Assembly: GCF_030700285.1 (NCBI RefSeq)
Contig: NZ_JAUYZJ010000010.1
Coordinates: 102,423 to 166,422, forward strand
Source of the DNA: Methylobacterium sp. NEAU K
Lineage (GTDB): Bacteria; Pseudomonadota; Alphaproteobacteria; Rhizobiales; Beijerinckiaceae
Direction: 5' to 3'
DNA: 64,000 bases
Position 1 is the stretch's first letter, and every line of letters begins with the position of its first letter. Of this stretch, positions 18,522 through 28,018 are shown in pieces. The translations under genes were made by a program, and so were the position numbers. A model generated the notes under the pieces. It was not told the origin of the DNA. It saw only the letters and a program-made list of their open reading frames with translations, and searched no databases.

Positions 18522-18633
18522 ACCCCCGGCATCCGCGCGGCACGAAATTCGCCCGGCGTCGCGCATGCCTTTGTCCGGGTCGGCTGCGGCTCGGGCATTG
18601 GTGATGGTTAGCCGACATGCCACATGCTGGGAC

Positions 18634-18873
18634 ATGCCTGGACGCACGCGGAGCCGCTACACCACCTTCCTGGTCTCCGTGACGGAGGAGCGGCCCGGCG
18701 GCGCCGCATCGAGCCCCACGGTCTACGCGGTGATGAACCCCAGCGCCGAGGAGGCGATCGCGGCGGTCCGGCCGCTGGCCGACGGGTCTGCCGCCCTCGC
18801 CATCGTGGGCAGCCTCTCCACGCGGGTCTCCAAGGCGCTCAAGCTGAAGCCGGGCCAGCCGCACGCGTTGTAG
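18634..18873 (+). CDS. Small conserved-looking hypothetical protein
   Basis: A 79-aa protein from ATG 18634 (an ATG at 18565 is an alternative adding 23 residues). It begins MPGRTRSRYTTFLVSVTEE and contains an ALAIVGSLSTRVSKALKL C-terminal half that looks like a folded alpha/beta segment. No signal peptide, membrane helix or known motif. Codon third positions are strongly GC, as in neighbouring genes, which supports coding. It converges on petR; a GC-rich inverted repeat (AGCCGG at 18872-18877 with CCGGCT at 18895-18900) lies between the stops and could act as a shared terminator. Confidence 0.55.
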   Translation: MPGRTRSRYTTFLVSVTEERPGGAASSPTVYAVMNPSAEEAIAAVRPLADGSAALAIVGSLSTRVSKALKLKPGQPHAL

Positions 18874-18899
18874 CCGGATCGCGCCGGCTTCCGGCCGGC

Positions 18900-19607
18900 T
18901 CAATCCACCGCGAGCCGGTAGCCGACGCCCCGCACCGTCTGCAGGAAGACCGGGTTGGCGGGATCGACCTCGGTCTTGCGGCGCAGGCGGTTGATCTGCA
19001 CGTCCACCGTACGCTCCGCGGCGGCGCCCCCGGGACCGGCGAGCTGCTCGCGCTCGACATTGGCGCCGCCGGCCACCGCCAGGATCGTCAGGATCTCGCG
19101 CTCGCGCTCGGTGATGCGGATCAGCTCGTCGTCCCGGCGCAATTCGCCCCGGTCGATCCGGAACGCGAACGGCCCGAAGGTCACGGCCTCGGCCGCCGCC
19201 TCGCGGGGACGGAGGCTGCGCTTCAGGATGTTGTTGAGCCGCAGCGTCAGCTCCCGCGGCTCGAACGGCTTGGGCAGGTAATCGTCCGCGCCGATCTCCA
19301 GGCCCATCACCCGGTCGTTCGGGTTGGAGCGGGCGGTGAGCATCAGGATCGGCACCCGGGAGGTCTCGCGCACGCTGCGGGCGTAGTCGAAGCCGTTCTC
19401 GCCGGGCATCATCACGTCGAGCACCATCGCGTCGAACACGACGCTCTGGGCCCGGGCCCGGGCCTCCGCGGCGCTCGCCGCCGCGGTGACCCGGAAGCCC
19501 TGGTCGGTCAGGTAGCGGGCGAGCAGCTCGCGCAGGCGGCGGTCATCGTCGACCACCAGGACGTGCGGCGCCGTATCGGGCAGCTCGGCCCGGGCGGGGG
19601 CGCTCAC
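18900..19607 (-). CDS. petR: OmpR-family response regulator (PetR-like)
   Basis: A 235-aa response regulator. The receiver domain (14-130) has the acidic pair in VVDDD, phospho-acceptor Asp64 in LDVMMPGENGF and the conserved Lys in KPFEP. The winged-helix output domain (about 140-235) ends RTVRGVGYRL. It starts with GTG at 19607, overlapping the MarR gene by 4 nt. This MarR-OmpR two-gene unit without a histidine kinase matches the PetP-PetR pair first described in Rhodobacter capsulatus as needed for cytochrome bc1 synthesis. The petABC genes are not in this window, so the link to respiration here is by homology only. Confidence 0.8.
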   Translation of the reverse strand: MSAPARAELPDTAPHVLVVDDDRRLRELLARYLTDQGFRVTAAASAAEARARAQSVVFDAMVLDVMMPGENGFDYARSVRETSRVPILMLTARSNPNDRVMGLEIGADDYLPKPFEPRELTLRLNNILKRSLRPREAAAEAVTFGPFAFRIDRGELRRDDELIRITEREREILTILAVAGGANVEREQLAGPGGAAAERTVDVQINRLRRKTEVDPANPVFLQTVRGVGYRLAVD

Positions 19608-20155
19608 GCGCCGCCCCCGTTGGCGGCGGCCCCGCGCCGGGCCATCAGGCGCCGGACCGCGGCCCGGTCCTCCGGCTCGATCATCGCCATCAGAAAGTCC
19701 TCCGGGGAGCCCCGCGCGTCCGGCGCGGCGAGCGCCCGGGCGAGGCGGCGGGCCTGGACGCGGGTGAGGTCGGCGGCCAGCTCCGCGCCGGTCTCCGTGC
19801 AGTACAGGAGCCGCTGGCGTCGGTCGCTCGGGCCGGGCCTCTGCGCCACGTAGCCCTGCCCGATCAGGTCCTTCAGGACCCGGTTGAGGCTCTGCTTGGT
19901 GATGCGCAGGATGTCGAGCAGCTCGGCGATGGTCAGCCCCGGATAGCGGTCGACGAAGTGCAGCACCCGATGATGCGCCCGGCCGAAGCCGTAGGCGGCC
20001 AGGATCCGGTCGGGATCGCCGACGAAGTCCCGGTAGGCGAAGAACAGCAGTTCGATCAGGTCGTCGCTGCCGAGGGCGCCCTCTGCCCGGCGGGAAGGGG
20101 CGTCGGGAGCGGGCGCGGGAGGGGCGATGCCGTCACGCTGTGCCGATGAGGTCAC
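19604..20155 (-). CDS. petP: MarR-family regulator (PetP-like)
   Basis: A 183-aa MarR-type winged-helix protein, likely a dimer. After a low-complexity head (residues 1-27) comes LIELLFFAYRDFV and the DNA-binding core, including LTIAELLDILRITKQSLNRV and the wing residues DRRQRLLY. It precedes and overlaps petR and is probably its co-transcribed partner. The start is GTG 20155. The 186-nt region to the divergent deaminase gene should contain both promoters. Confidence 0.78.
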   Translation of the reverse strand: MTSSAQRDGIAPPAPAPDAPSRRAEGALGSDDLIELLFFAYRDFVGDPDRILAAYGFGRAHHRVLHFVDRYPGLTIAELLDILRITKQSLNRVLKDLIGQGYVAQRPGPSDRRQRLLYCTETGAELAADLTRVQARRLARALAAPDARGSPEDFLMAMIEPEDRAAVRRLMARRGAAANGGGA

Positions 20156-20341
20156 GGGGGGCAGGCCGTCACGTGGGGACCGTCCGGGAGGTCGATAAGG
20201 TCAGTCCCGCTGACATGTCTCAGCGCGACCGTGGAGCGTCAACCCCGGGGGCGCCCGCCGGTGAGACACCCCGTGGGGCTTGCCGGTGCCCGCCCGGGTC
20301 CGATACCCCTCGAAGCCGGGTCCGTGACCGAGGGGAACAGC

Positions 20342-21703
20342 ATGAGCGACGCCGACGTGCAGGGCCGCCGCCTCTGGATCCGCGATCCCCTGGCCATCCT
20401 GGCCGAGGATGCCGGGGGCGGCGTCGTGGTGGAGGGCAGCCGCATCGTCGAGCGCGTCGCCGCGGGCGGGCGGCCGGCTGCCATCGACGAGACCTTCGAT
20501 GCCGCGCGCCACGTGGTGATCCCGGGGCTGATCAACACCCACCATCACGCCTTCCAGACGCTGACCCGCGCCCATCCGATCGCGATCAACAAGCCGCTCT
20601 TCCCCTGGCTGAAGGCGCTCTACACGGTCTGGGGGCGGATCACCCCCGAGGCGTTCCGGCTCGCCACCCGGGTGGCCTATACCGAGCTGCTGCTCTCGGG
20701 CTGCACTACGGCGGGGGACCACCACTACCTGTTCCCGAAGGGGCTGGAGCAGTCGGTCGACATCCAGGTCGAGGAGGCGCGGAGCCTCGGCATCCGCGCC
20801 GCCATCACCCGCGGCTCGATGAGCCTGTCCGACCGGGAGGGCGGCCTGCCCCCCGAGGCGCTGACGCAGGACGACGACACGATCCTGGCCGATTGCGAGC
20901 GGGTGCTGAACCTGTTTCACGACCCCGCCCCCGGGGCGATGGTGCAGGTTGGGCTCGCGCCCTGCTCGCCCTTCGCGGTGACGAAGCGCCTGATGCGCGA
21001 GAGCGCGGACTTGGCCGCCCGGCACGGCTGCCGCCTGCACACCCATCTCGGCGAGACGCTGGACGAGGATACATTCTGCCTGTCGATGTTCGGCTGTCGT
21101 CCGGTGGATTACCTCGAGGAGGTCGGCTGGATGAGCGATCGGGTCTGGCTCGCCCACGGCATCCACTTCAACGACACCGAGGTCGCCCGGCTCGGCAAGG
21201 CCGGCGTCGGCGTGTGCCATTGCCCGACCTCGAACATGACCCTGGCGTCCGGCCATTGCCGCACCTGCGAGCTGGAGGCGGCAGGCTCTCCGGTGGGGCT
21301 GGGCGTCGACGGCTCGGCCTCGAACGACAGCTCGAACCTGATGGAGGGGGTGCGCCACGCGCTGATGCTGAACCGGCTCACCTACGGGGCCGAGGCGGTG
21401 ACCCATCTCGACGCCCTGCGCTGGGCGACCGAGGGCTCGGCCGCCTGCCTCGGCCGCTCGGATATCGGCCGGATCGAGCCGGGCCGCGAGGCCGACCTCG
21501 CGCTGTTCACCCTCGACGAGCTGCGCTTCTCCGGCGCCCACGATCCGCTCGCGGCGCTCGTCCTGTGCGGCGCGACCCGGGCCGACCGGGTGATGGTGGC
21601 GGGTCGGTGGCGGGTGATTGACGGGCAGCCGCTCGGCGTCGACACGGCCCGCCTGCGCGAGGACCATTCGCGGCTGGCACGGACGCTGTTCGGTGGGGCC
21701 TGA
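20342..21703 (+). CDS. 8-oxoguanine deaminase
   Basis: A 453-aa amidohydrolase that would convert 8-oxoguanine to urate, a salvage or clean-up route for oxidised purines. The metal site begins with H67 and H69 in NTHHHAF, followed by LHTHLGE, LAHGIHF and the catalytic aspartate in VDGSASND. Long stretches, such as PLFPWLKALY, LLSGCTTAGDHHYLFPKGLE and LGVDGSASNDSSN, match the Pseudomonas 8-oxoguanine deaminase (PA0142 type) as remembered. The alternative is a related chlorohydrolase/guanine deaminase of the AtzB/TrzN group. The start MSDADVQGRRLWIRDPLA at 20342 follows a purine-rich GAGGGGAA site. Confidence 0.85.
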   Translation: MSDADVQGRRLWIRDPLAILAEDAGGGVVVEGSRIVERVAAGGRPAAIDETFDAARHVVIPGLINTHHHAFQTLTRAHPIAINKPLFPWLKALYTVWGRITPEAFRLATRVAYTELLLSGCTTAGDHHYLFPKGLEQSVDIQVEEARSLGIRAAITRGSMSLSDREGGLPPEALTQDDDTILADCERVLNLFHDPAPGAMVQVGLAPCSPFAVTKRLMRESADLAARHGCRLHTHLGETLDEDTFCLSMFGCRPVDYLEEVGWMSDRVWLAHGIHFNDTEVARLGKAGVGVCHCPTSNMTLASGHCRTCELEAAGSPVGLGVDGSASNDSSNLMEGVRHALMLNRLTYGAEAVTHLDALRWATEGSAACLGRSDIGRIEPGREADLALFTLDELRFSGAHDPLAALVLCGATRADRVMVAGRWRVIDGQPLGVDTARLREDHSRLARTLFGGA

Positions 21704-21890
21704 GGGGTCACCCTCTGCGGGCGCGGGGAATGCGCATACCTCTGCCGACGGTGAGGACAGTGGCCAGACCGGTGCGCGCGCCCGCGGGGGCGAGGCGATC
21801 ACAATGTAGAAGGAGCTTCTGTTGAAGTCCGCTTTCTCTCAGACCTGTCGTCTGCCCGCGATGCGGGTGGTCGCTCGATAAATCACATTG

Positions 21891-21925
21891 TCATTCCGGG
21901 GCTCCGCTTTGCGGCCCCGGAATGA
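21891..21925. repeat. Perfect palindrome in convergent intergenic region
   Basis: TCATTCCGGGGC (21891-21902) pairs exactly with GCCCCGGAATGA (21914-21925); the loop can pair further. It is the only notable structure in the 328-nt region (21704-22031) between the convergent deaminase and ftfL genes; no gene is seen there. It may act as a bidirectional RNA stem at both 3' ends. Near-identical CATTCCGGGGC palindromes are common between genes in Rhizobiales such as Bradyrhizobium (from memory), so it is probably one copy of a dispersed element. Confidence 0.75.
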
Positions 21926-22031
21926 ACGGGTGGAGGCCTGGACGTCCGTGCAACGTCCAAGACCCTCGGGCGACGCGGCCTTCCCTATGCGAGGGCCCTC
22001 CCCCACCGCGGGAAAGCGCGCTCGCGCGCCC

Positions 22032-23705
22032 TCAGAACAACCCGTCGATCTGCCCGTCGGAATCCAGGCGGATCGTGTCGGCGGCGGGCACCCGGGGCAG
22101 GCCCGGCATGGTCATGATCTCCCCGCAGATCGCCACCACGAAACCGGCACCCGCCGAGAGCCGGACGTCGCGCACCCCCACGATGTGGCCCTCGGGGGCG
22201 CCCATCAGGCTCGGGTCGGTGGAGAACGAGTACTGGGTCTTGGCCATGCAGATCGGCAGGTGGCCGTAGCCGTCCTTCTCGAAGGTGGCGAGCTTTCCGG
22301 CCGCCTTGGTCTCGATCTGGATATCGGCGGCGCCGTACAGCTTGGTGGCGATCGCCCGGATCTTCTCGGCGAGCGGCGCCTCGGTCTCGTAGGCGTGGCG
22401 GATCGGCGCGGGCTCGGCGGCGGCGAGCTTCACCACGGCGCGGGCGAGTTCCTCGGCGCCGGCCCCGCCCTCCGCCCAGTGGCGGCAGGTGATCGCCTCG
22501 ACGTCGAGCCGCTCGCGGCACAGCTCCTTGAGCCGGGCATGCTCGGCATCCGTATCGGCGTGGAAGTGGTTGACCCCCACCACCACGGGCAGGCCGAAGC
22601 CGCGCAGGTTGGTGACGTGCCGCGCGAGGTTGGCGAAGCCCTTCTCCAGGGCGCCGATATTCTCGGCCCCGAGGCTCTTCTTGTCGACGCCGCCGTGCAT
22701 CTTGAGCGCCCGGATCGTGGCCACCACCACGACCGCCGAGGGGGTCAGGCCGGCCTGCCGGCACTTGATGTCCAGGAACTTCTCCGCACCGAGATCGGCG
22801 CCGAACCCGGCCTCCGTCACGGTGTAGTCGGCCAGCCGCAGGCCGGCCCGGGTGGCGATCACCGAGTTGCAGCCATGGGCGATGTTGGCGAACGGGCCGC
22901 CATGGATCAGCGCCGGATTGCCCTCGAGCGTCTGCACCAGGTTCGGCTGCAGGGCGTCCTTGAGCAGCACCGTCATGGCGCCCGTGGCCTTCACGTCCTT
23001 GAGCGTGACGAGCTTGCGGTCGCGGGTCTCGGCGATGACGATCCGGCCGAGGCGCTCCTCGAGGTCGGCGAGGTCACGCGCGAGGCAGAACACCGCCATC
23101 ACCTCGGAGGCCACCGTGATGTCGAACCCGTCTTCCCGGGGGAAGCCGTTGGCGACGCCGCCGAGCGATTGGGTGATCTGGCGCAGCGCCCGGTCGTTCA
23201 TGTCGACGACGCGGCGCCAATGGATGCGGCGCACGTCGATGTTGAGCTCGTTGGCCCAGTAGACGTGGTTGTCGATCAGCGCCGCCGCGAGGCTGTGGGC
23301 CGACGTGATGGCGTGGAAGTCGCCGGTGAAGTGCAGGTTGATCTGCTCCATCGGCACGACCTGCGCCTTGCCGCCGCCGGCCGCGCCGCCCTTCATGCCG
23401 AAGCAGGGTCCGAGCGACGGCTCGCGCAGGCAGATCATGGTCTTCTCGCCGATGCGGTTCAGCGCATCGCCCAGGCCCACCGTGGTGGTGGTCTTGCCCT
23501 CGCCCGCCGGGGTCGGCGAGATCGCGGTCACCAGCACGAGCTTGCCGGGGTTCCGGCTCTCCAGCCCGGCGATGTAGCCGTGGTCGAGCTTGGCGATGTG
23601 CTTCCCGTAATTGTGGAGCGCCGCATCCGGGATGCCGAGCTTCTCGGCGACCTGGGCGATCGGCTTCAGGGTCGCGGCACGGGCGATCTCGATATCTGAC
23701 GGCAT
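22032..23705 (-). CDS. ftfL: Formate-tetrahydrofolate ligase
   Basis: FtfL makes 10-formyl-tetrahydrofolate from formate and ATP. In Methylobacterium it is the gate that sends formate carbon into the serine cycle during growth on C1 compounds. The start [16 protein letters not shown] at 23705 gives 557 aa, the known length in M. extorquens; a start at 23732 was rejected. The ATP loop TPAGEGKTT is at about 65-73, followed by [19 protein letters not shown] and ALKMHGG. The upstream 368-nt region holds a long inverted repeat (see 23907-23974). Confidence 0.95.
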   Translation of the reverse strand: MPSDIEIARAATLKPIAQVAEKLGIPDAALHNYGKHIAKLDHGYIAGLESRNPGKLVLVTAISPTPAGEGKTTTTVGLGDALNRIGEKTMICLREPSLGPCFGMKGGAAGGGKAQVVPMEQINLHFTGDFHAITSAHSLAAALIDNHVYWANELNIDVRRIHWRRVVDMNDRALRQITQSLGGVANGFPREDGFDITVASEVMAVFCLARDLADLEERLGRIVIAETRDRKLVTLKDVKATGAMTVLLKDALQPNLVQTLEGNPALIHGGPFANIAHGCNSVIATRAGLRLADYTVTEAGFGADLGAEKFLDIKCRQAGLTPSAVVVVATIRALKMHGGVDKKSLGAENIGALEKGFANLARHVTNLRGFGLPVVVGVNHFHADTDAEHARLKELCRERLDVEAITCRHWAEGGAGAEELARAVVKLAAAEPAPIRHAYETEAPLAEKIRAIATKLYGAADIQIETKAAGKLATFEKDGYGHLPICMAKTQYSFSTDPSLMGAPEGHIVGVRDVRLSAGAGFVVAICGEIMTMPGLPRVPAADTIRLDSDGQIDGLF

Positions 23706-23906
23706 GGGCCTTCCTCCCTGGCTCGCGGGCACGGCGCCCGCCCGCCGGCTGTTGCCGTGCGGGTTCGATTCGCCGTGCGGGTTCCTTGCGCAGCCGGGGC
23801 GTGGCGAGGCTGCCCGACGAGCGGCGGCGCACTGTGCGTCAAAGCGGGCGGAAAAGCGCGTCGATTTTTATGAGCTGGCCGACAAAATACTCTTGCTACC
23901 CGGGAA

Positions 23907-23974
23907 ACGGTGCGTCCCTTCCCCCGCTGCGAGGCAGGGGGCCCCGAAGGAGGGTTGGGAGCGGGACGCACCGT
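23907..23974. repeat. Long inverted repeat upstream of ftfL
   Basis: ACGGTGCGTCCC (23907-23918) and GGGACGCACCGT (23963-23974) form a perfect 12-bp stem, and the 44-nt interior can pair again (CCTTCCCCC with GGGGGCCCCGAAGG). It sits in the 368-nt gap (23706-24073) between ftfL and the TPR gene, which has no gene otherwise. It could terminate the TPR transcript or shape the ftfL leader. The flank CCGTGTCCG-GACC also occurs beside the hairpin at 32354-32392, suggesting one repeat family. Confidence 0.7.
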
Positions 23975-24073
23975 GTCCGGACCGGTCGCGACGGGGGTCC
24001 TGTTCTGACCCGTCGCGCTGTCCCTCGCCCGCCTCGCCCTGCTCGGCCGAGGGGTTAGAGCTCGGAGGGCGGC

Positions 24074-25942
24074 TCACCCCCCCGACTTCTTGGCCTTGTC
24101 GGCGGCACCCGGCGCCTCGTGCGGCTGGGGCGCCCCCTTGGGCAGCTCCGGGTTCTCGGCGTTGTGCGGGGCGGCGACCGGGGCCGGTGTGGTCTCGGCG
24201 GTGGCGGTGGGCTTCTCGGTGTCCGGCAGGCCGTCCTTGAGCTTCTCGTTGATCTGCACGAGGTCGTCCGGCTCGGGGTTCAGGTCCTTGGCGTGCTGCC
24301 ACTGGAACTTGCCTTCGAGGCGCCGGCCCGCGCGCCAGTAGGCGTCGCCCAGGTGGTCGTTGATGGTGGGATCGCCGGGCTTGAGCTCGATCGCCTTCTC
24401 AAGCTCGCGCACCGCATCGTCCCAGCGGCCGAGGCGGTAATAGGCCCACCCCAAGCTGTCGACGATCATGCCGTCGCGGGGGCTGGCGTCGGCGGCCTGC
24501 TGCAGCAGCTTGAACGCCTCGTCGATGTTGATCTTCTGGTCGACCCAGGAATAGCCGAGGTAGTTCATCACCTGCGCCTTGGCGGCCGGCTGGCCGTCCG
24601 GCACCAGGGAGAGCGCCTTTTTCAGGTCGGCCTCCGCCTTCGGCCATTGCTTGGCGCGCTCGTAGGCCGTGCCGCGGAAGTAGAACGTCGTCCAGTAGTT
24701 CGCCAGCGGCCGGTTTCCGATCAGCTCGATCGCGCGGCTGTAGGTCGCCGCCGCCTCCTCGTACTTCTTGCGGGCGCGCTGGACGTTGCCGAGCGCGGTG
24801 ATCACGTCGATGTCGTCCGGGTGGGCCTTCATGGCGGCGTCGAGATGGGCCAGAGCCTCGTCGCTCTTGCCCATCTGCTCGAGGTTCAGGCCGATCTGGA
24901 TGTCGGCGTTGAGCTTGAGCGGCGAGGTCGCGGGGATCTGCGCGTAGGCCTCGTTGGCGCGCTCGGGCTGCTTCATCCGGTCGAGGGTGTCGGCGAGCGT
25001 CAGCCGGGCGAGGGCGTGGTCCGGGGCGAAGTAGAGCGCCAGCCGCAGGTAGATCACCGCGGGCAGCTCGTCCCCTTGCGTCGAACTCGCGGCGCCCAGC
25101 CCGTACAGCACCTCGGCGGCGCCCTCCTGGGCGTTGCCGATCAGCCGCGCGAGCGGCTTGCCATCCTTGAGCTTGTCCAGGGCGTCGCGCACCAGCGGAT
25201 GGCGGGGCGAGAGCTGGTCGAAGTCGGAATAGGCCTGGATCGCCAGGTCGGTCCGGCCGAGGCTGGCCTCAAGGCGGGCGTAGGCGTCGACGATGCGCAG
25301 GGTGTTGCGGTCGGCCTCGTAGGCGGCCTTGAGACGCCGCTCGGCCTCGGCGTTGTCGCCGGTCACCGCGGCGATCAGGCCGGCATGGTAGTCCCGGAAG
25401 GTGTTGTAGGAGCGCTCGCCCCGGAGCTTGTTGACCGTCTCCAGCGCCTTCTTGCCGTCGCCCGCTCCCGCGTAGGACCAGGCGGTGAGCAGCGTCGCGG
25501 TCAGGTCGGTGGCGGCCCCGCGTCCGCTGCGGGACAGGTTCTGGCGGGCGGCGGCCCACTGGCCGGCCTTGATCTGGCGCACCCCGAGGGAGAGGTTGGC
25601 GAGCCCGTTGGTGGGATCGCGCGCGATGAGTTTTTCGGCGGCGCGGAACGCGTCGGGCAGGGCGCCGTCGGCGAGCAGCGAGATGAAGGCGCGCTCGACC
25701 AGCTCGGCATTGCGCGGGTCGGCCTTGACCGCCTCGCGGTAGAAGCTCGCCGCCGCCGCCGTGTCCCGGGAGGCGACCGCGATGTAGGCCGAGAGGAAGT
25801 TGCCCTCCAGCGAATCCGCGGGCTCGTAGTCCAGCACCGGGGTCGATTCCCGCGGCTGGGCGGCGAGCGCGGTCTGCGGCAGCCCGGCGGCGAGCAGCAG
25901 GGCGAGCGCCGAGGCGCTGCGGCGGGCGCGTGATGTCATCAT
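24074..25942 (-). CDS. Large periplasmic tetratricopeptide-repeat protein
   Basis: A 622-aa TPR protein with a Sec signal peptide (ALALLLAAGLPQTALAA). Repeated 34-residue helical hairpins cover about residues 55-575; clear units include EGNFLSAYIAVASRDTAAAA, ALAHLDAAMKAHPDDIDVIT, AAATYSRAIELIGNR and DAVRELEKAIELKPGDPTIN. The C-terminal 45 residues are Pro/Ala-rich and disordered. Such proteins are scaffolds for envelope complexes; no specific partner is evident. The gene follows ETF-QO by 152 nt. The frame stays open upstream into ETF-QO, but the start pair ATG-ATG at 25942/25939 just before the signal peptide is convincing. Confidence 0.85.
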   Translation of the reverse strand: MMTSRARRSASALALLLAAGLPQTALAAQPRESTPVLDYEPADSLEGNFLSAYIAVASRDTAAAASFYREAVKADPRNAELVERAFISLLADGALPDAFRAAEKLIARDPTNGLANLSLGVRQIKAGQWAAARQNLSRSGRGAATDLTATLLTAWSYAGAGDGKKALETVNKLRGERSYNTFRDYHAGLIAAVTGDNAEAERRLKAAYEADRNTLRIVDAYARLEASLGRTDLAIQAYSDFDQLSPRHPLVRDALDKLKDGKPLARLIGNAQEGAAEVLYGLGAASSTQGDELPAVIYLRLALYFAPDHALARLTLADTLDRMKQPERANEAYAQIPATSPLKLNADIQIGLNLEQMGKSDEALAHLDAAMKAHPDDIDVITALGNVQRARKKYEEAAATYSRAIELIGNRPLANYWTTFYFRGTAYERAKQWPKAEADLKKALSLVPDGQPAAKAQVMNYLGYSWVDQKINIDEAFKLLQQAADASPRDGMIVDSLGWAYYRLGRWDDAVRELEKAIELKPGDPTINDHLGDAYWRAGRRLEGKFQWQHAKDLNPEPDDLVQINEKLKDGLPDTEKPTATAETTPAPVAAPHNAENPELPKGAPQPHEAPGAADKAKKSGG

Positions 25943-26094
25943 GAACCGATCGCGGCTCCTGGGCGCCGGCCCGCCAGGGGCCGGGCGCGAGAATGGCGGG
26001 GCGTCCCCGGAGAACGCCGGGACACTGAACGCATCCCGCCAGCCCTGCAAGGCGAAAGGATGGCGCGGCCCCGTTCCCGCCCGGCCGGGTCGCC

Positions 26095-27768
26095 TCACAT
26101 GTTCGGGTAGTTCGGGCCGCCCGGACCTTCCGGGGTGACCCAGTCGATGTTCTGGTTGGGGTCCTTGATGTCGCAAGTCTTGCAGTGGACGCAGTTCTGC
26201 GCGTTGATCTGGTAGCGCACGCCGTCGCTGGCGGCGGCGTCCTCGACCCATTCGTAGACCCCGGCCGGGCAGTAGCGGGATGAGGGGCCGCCGAACACGT
26301 CGTGCTCGGAGCGCTTCTGGAGTTCCGGGTCGCGGACCTTCAGGTGCGGCGGCTGGTCCTCCTCGTGGTTGGTGTTCGAGAGATAGACCGAGGAGAGCCG
26401 GTCGAAGGTCAGCCTGCCGTCCGGCTTCGGGTAGACGATCGGCGTCACCTCGGAGAGCGGCTTGAGGCAGGCATGGTCCGGCTTGCCGTGGGAGAGCGTC
26501 CCGAACGGCGAGGCGCCGAGCAGGCTGGTCGCCCACATGTCGATCCCGCCGAGGCCGACGCCCAGCAGCGTGCCGTACTTCGACCAGAGCGGCTTGACGT
26601 TGCGCACCGCCTTCAGGTCCTGCCCGATCGGGCTGTCGCGCCAGCCGGCCTCGTAGGCGGTGAGCTCGTCGCCGGCGCGGCCGGCCTTCAGGGCCTCCGC
26701 GATGGCGTCGGCCGCCTGCATCCCGGACAGGACCGCGTTGTGCGAGCCCTTGATCCGCGGCACGTTGACGAAGCCCGCCGAGCAGCCGACCAGGCATCCC
26801 CCCGGGAAGACCAGCTTCGGCACCGATTGCCAGCCGCCCTCCATGATCGCCCGGGCGCCGTAGCCGATGCGCTTGGCGCCCACGAAAGTCTCGGCGATCA
26901 TCGGATGGGTCTTGAAGCGCTGGAACTCCTCGAACGGCGACAGGGTCGGGTTCTCGTAGTTCAGGTGCGTGACGAAGCCGACCGAGAGCAGGTTGTCGTC
27001 GAAATGGTAGAGCCAGGAGCCGCCGCCTGCCCGGTTCGGCAGCGGCCAGCCCATGGTGTGGCGCACCAGCCCCGGCTCGAAGGTGGAATCCGGCAGCTGC
27101 CAGAGCTCCTTCACGCCGAGTCCGTACTTGAAGTGGTCGCTGTGCCGGTTGAGCGCGAAGCGCCCGATCAGCCCCTTGGTCAGGCTGCCGCGGGCGCCCT
27201 CGCCGAACACCGTGTACTTGGCGCGCAGCTCCATGCCGCGGGTATAATCCTCGCGGGGCTCGCCCGCCTTGCCGATCCCGAGGTCGCCGGTGGCGATGCC
27301 CGCCACCGCGCCGTTTTCGTCGTAGAGCACCTCGGAGGCGGGAAAGCCCGGATAGATCTCGACCCCCAGCGTCTCGGCTTGGGCGCCCAGATATTTGCAT
27401 ACGTTCGACAGCGAGCCGACGAAGTTGCCGTGGTTCGACATGAGCTTCGGGAAGAACAGGTTCGGCAGGGTGATGCCGCTGTTCTTGGTGAGCATCATGA
27501 ACTCGTCGCGCTGGACGAGCGTCTTGAGTGGCCGCTCCGGATCGGTGCGCCACTCGGGCAGGAGCCGGTCGAGGCCGCTCGGGTCGATCACGGCGCCGGA
27601 CAGGATGTGCGCGCCGACCTCGGAGCCCTTCTCGACGACGACGACGCTGATCTCCTCGCCGATCTCGGCCGCCCGCTGCTTCAGGCGGATTGCGGTGGCG
27701 AGCCCCGCCGGGCCGGCGCCGACCACGACCACGTCGAAATCCATGCTCTCGCGTTCGGGCAGCGCCAT
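26095..27768 (-). CDS. Electron transfer flavoprotein-ubiquinone oxidoreductase
   Basis: ETF-QO passes electrons from acyl-CoA and methylated-amine dehydrogenases, via ETF, to ubiquinone. The 557-aa protein has the FAD-binding VVVVGAGPAGLATA near residue 13, the KGSEVGAHILSGAVIDP block, the quinone-region GGGSWLYHF and a C-terminal ferredoxin-like domain with the 4Fe-4S ligands YCPAGVYEW and NCVHCKTCDIKDP. ATG 27768 is just before MDFDVVVVG; longer starts are unsupported. It is divergent from the uracil-DNA glycosylase gene. It would serve beta-oxidation-type steps such as those implied in the accessory region. Confidence 0.95.
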   Translation of the reverse strand: MALPERESMDFDVVVVGAGPAGLATAIRLKQRAAEIGEEISVVVVEKGSEVGAHILSGAVIDPSGLDRLLPEWRTDPERPLKTLVQRDEFMMLTKNSGITLPNLFFPKLMSNHGNFVGSLSNVCKYLGAQAETLGVEIYPGFPASEVLYDENGAVAGIATGDLGIGKAGEPREDYTRGMELRAKYTVFGEGARGSLTKGLIGRFALNRHSDHFKYGLGVKELWQLPDSTFEPGLVRHTMGWPLPNRAGGGSWLYHFDDNLLSVGFVTHLNYENPTLSPFEEFQRFKTHPMIAETFVGAKRIGYGARAIMEGGWQSVPKLVFPGGCLVGCSAGFVNVPRIKGSHNAVLSGMQAADAIAEALKAGRAGDELTAYEAGWRDSPIGQDLKAVRNVKPLWSKYGTLLGVGLGGIDMWATSLLGASPFGTLSHGKPDHACLKPLSEVTPIVYPKPDGRLTFDRLSSVYLSNTNHEEDQPPHLKVRDPELQKRSEHDVFGGPSSRYCPAGVYEWVEDAAASDGVRYQINAQNCVHCKTCDIKDPNQNIDWVTPEGPGGPNYPNM

Positions 27769-28018
27769 TCTCGGCCTCCTGTTTCTTATCGGCGTGCCCG
27801 ATTCGTCGGCGGGCCGGCATCCCTGCTGCCGTCTCAAGCGATTCCAAGCTAGAAAGGCAAGCCGCCGGGGCCCAGAGTCCGGGCAAAGCTCCCCTATGCC
27901 GCATCCGGGGGCGAGGGACGAGGGGACGGCGGTTCGTTCAGGGCCCGCCGTTCGGTCACGCAAGTCCTTGCCGGGCGAAGCGGTTTCGAGAGTTGTCCAC
28001 AGGCGTCGACCACCCCAC

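Noticed and set aside
26095..27904. Extension of the TPR open frame across the ETF-QO gene
   Set aside because: The upstream part is an Arg/Gly-rich shadow of ETF-QO. A signal peptide right after ATG 25942 sets the true start of the TPR protein.
27993..28001. TTGTCCACA as a DnaA box and possible origin
   Set aside because: A single near-consensus site upstream of the uracil-DNA glycosylase gene, without a cluster or AT-rich unwinding region; at most a regulatory DnaA site.
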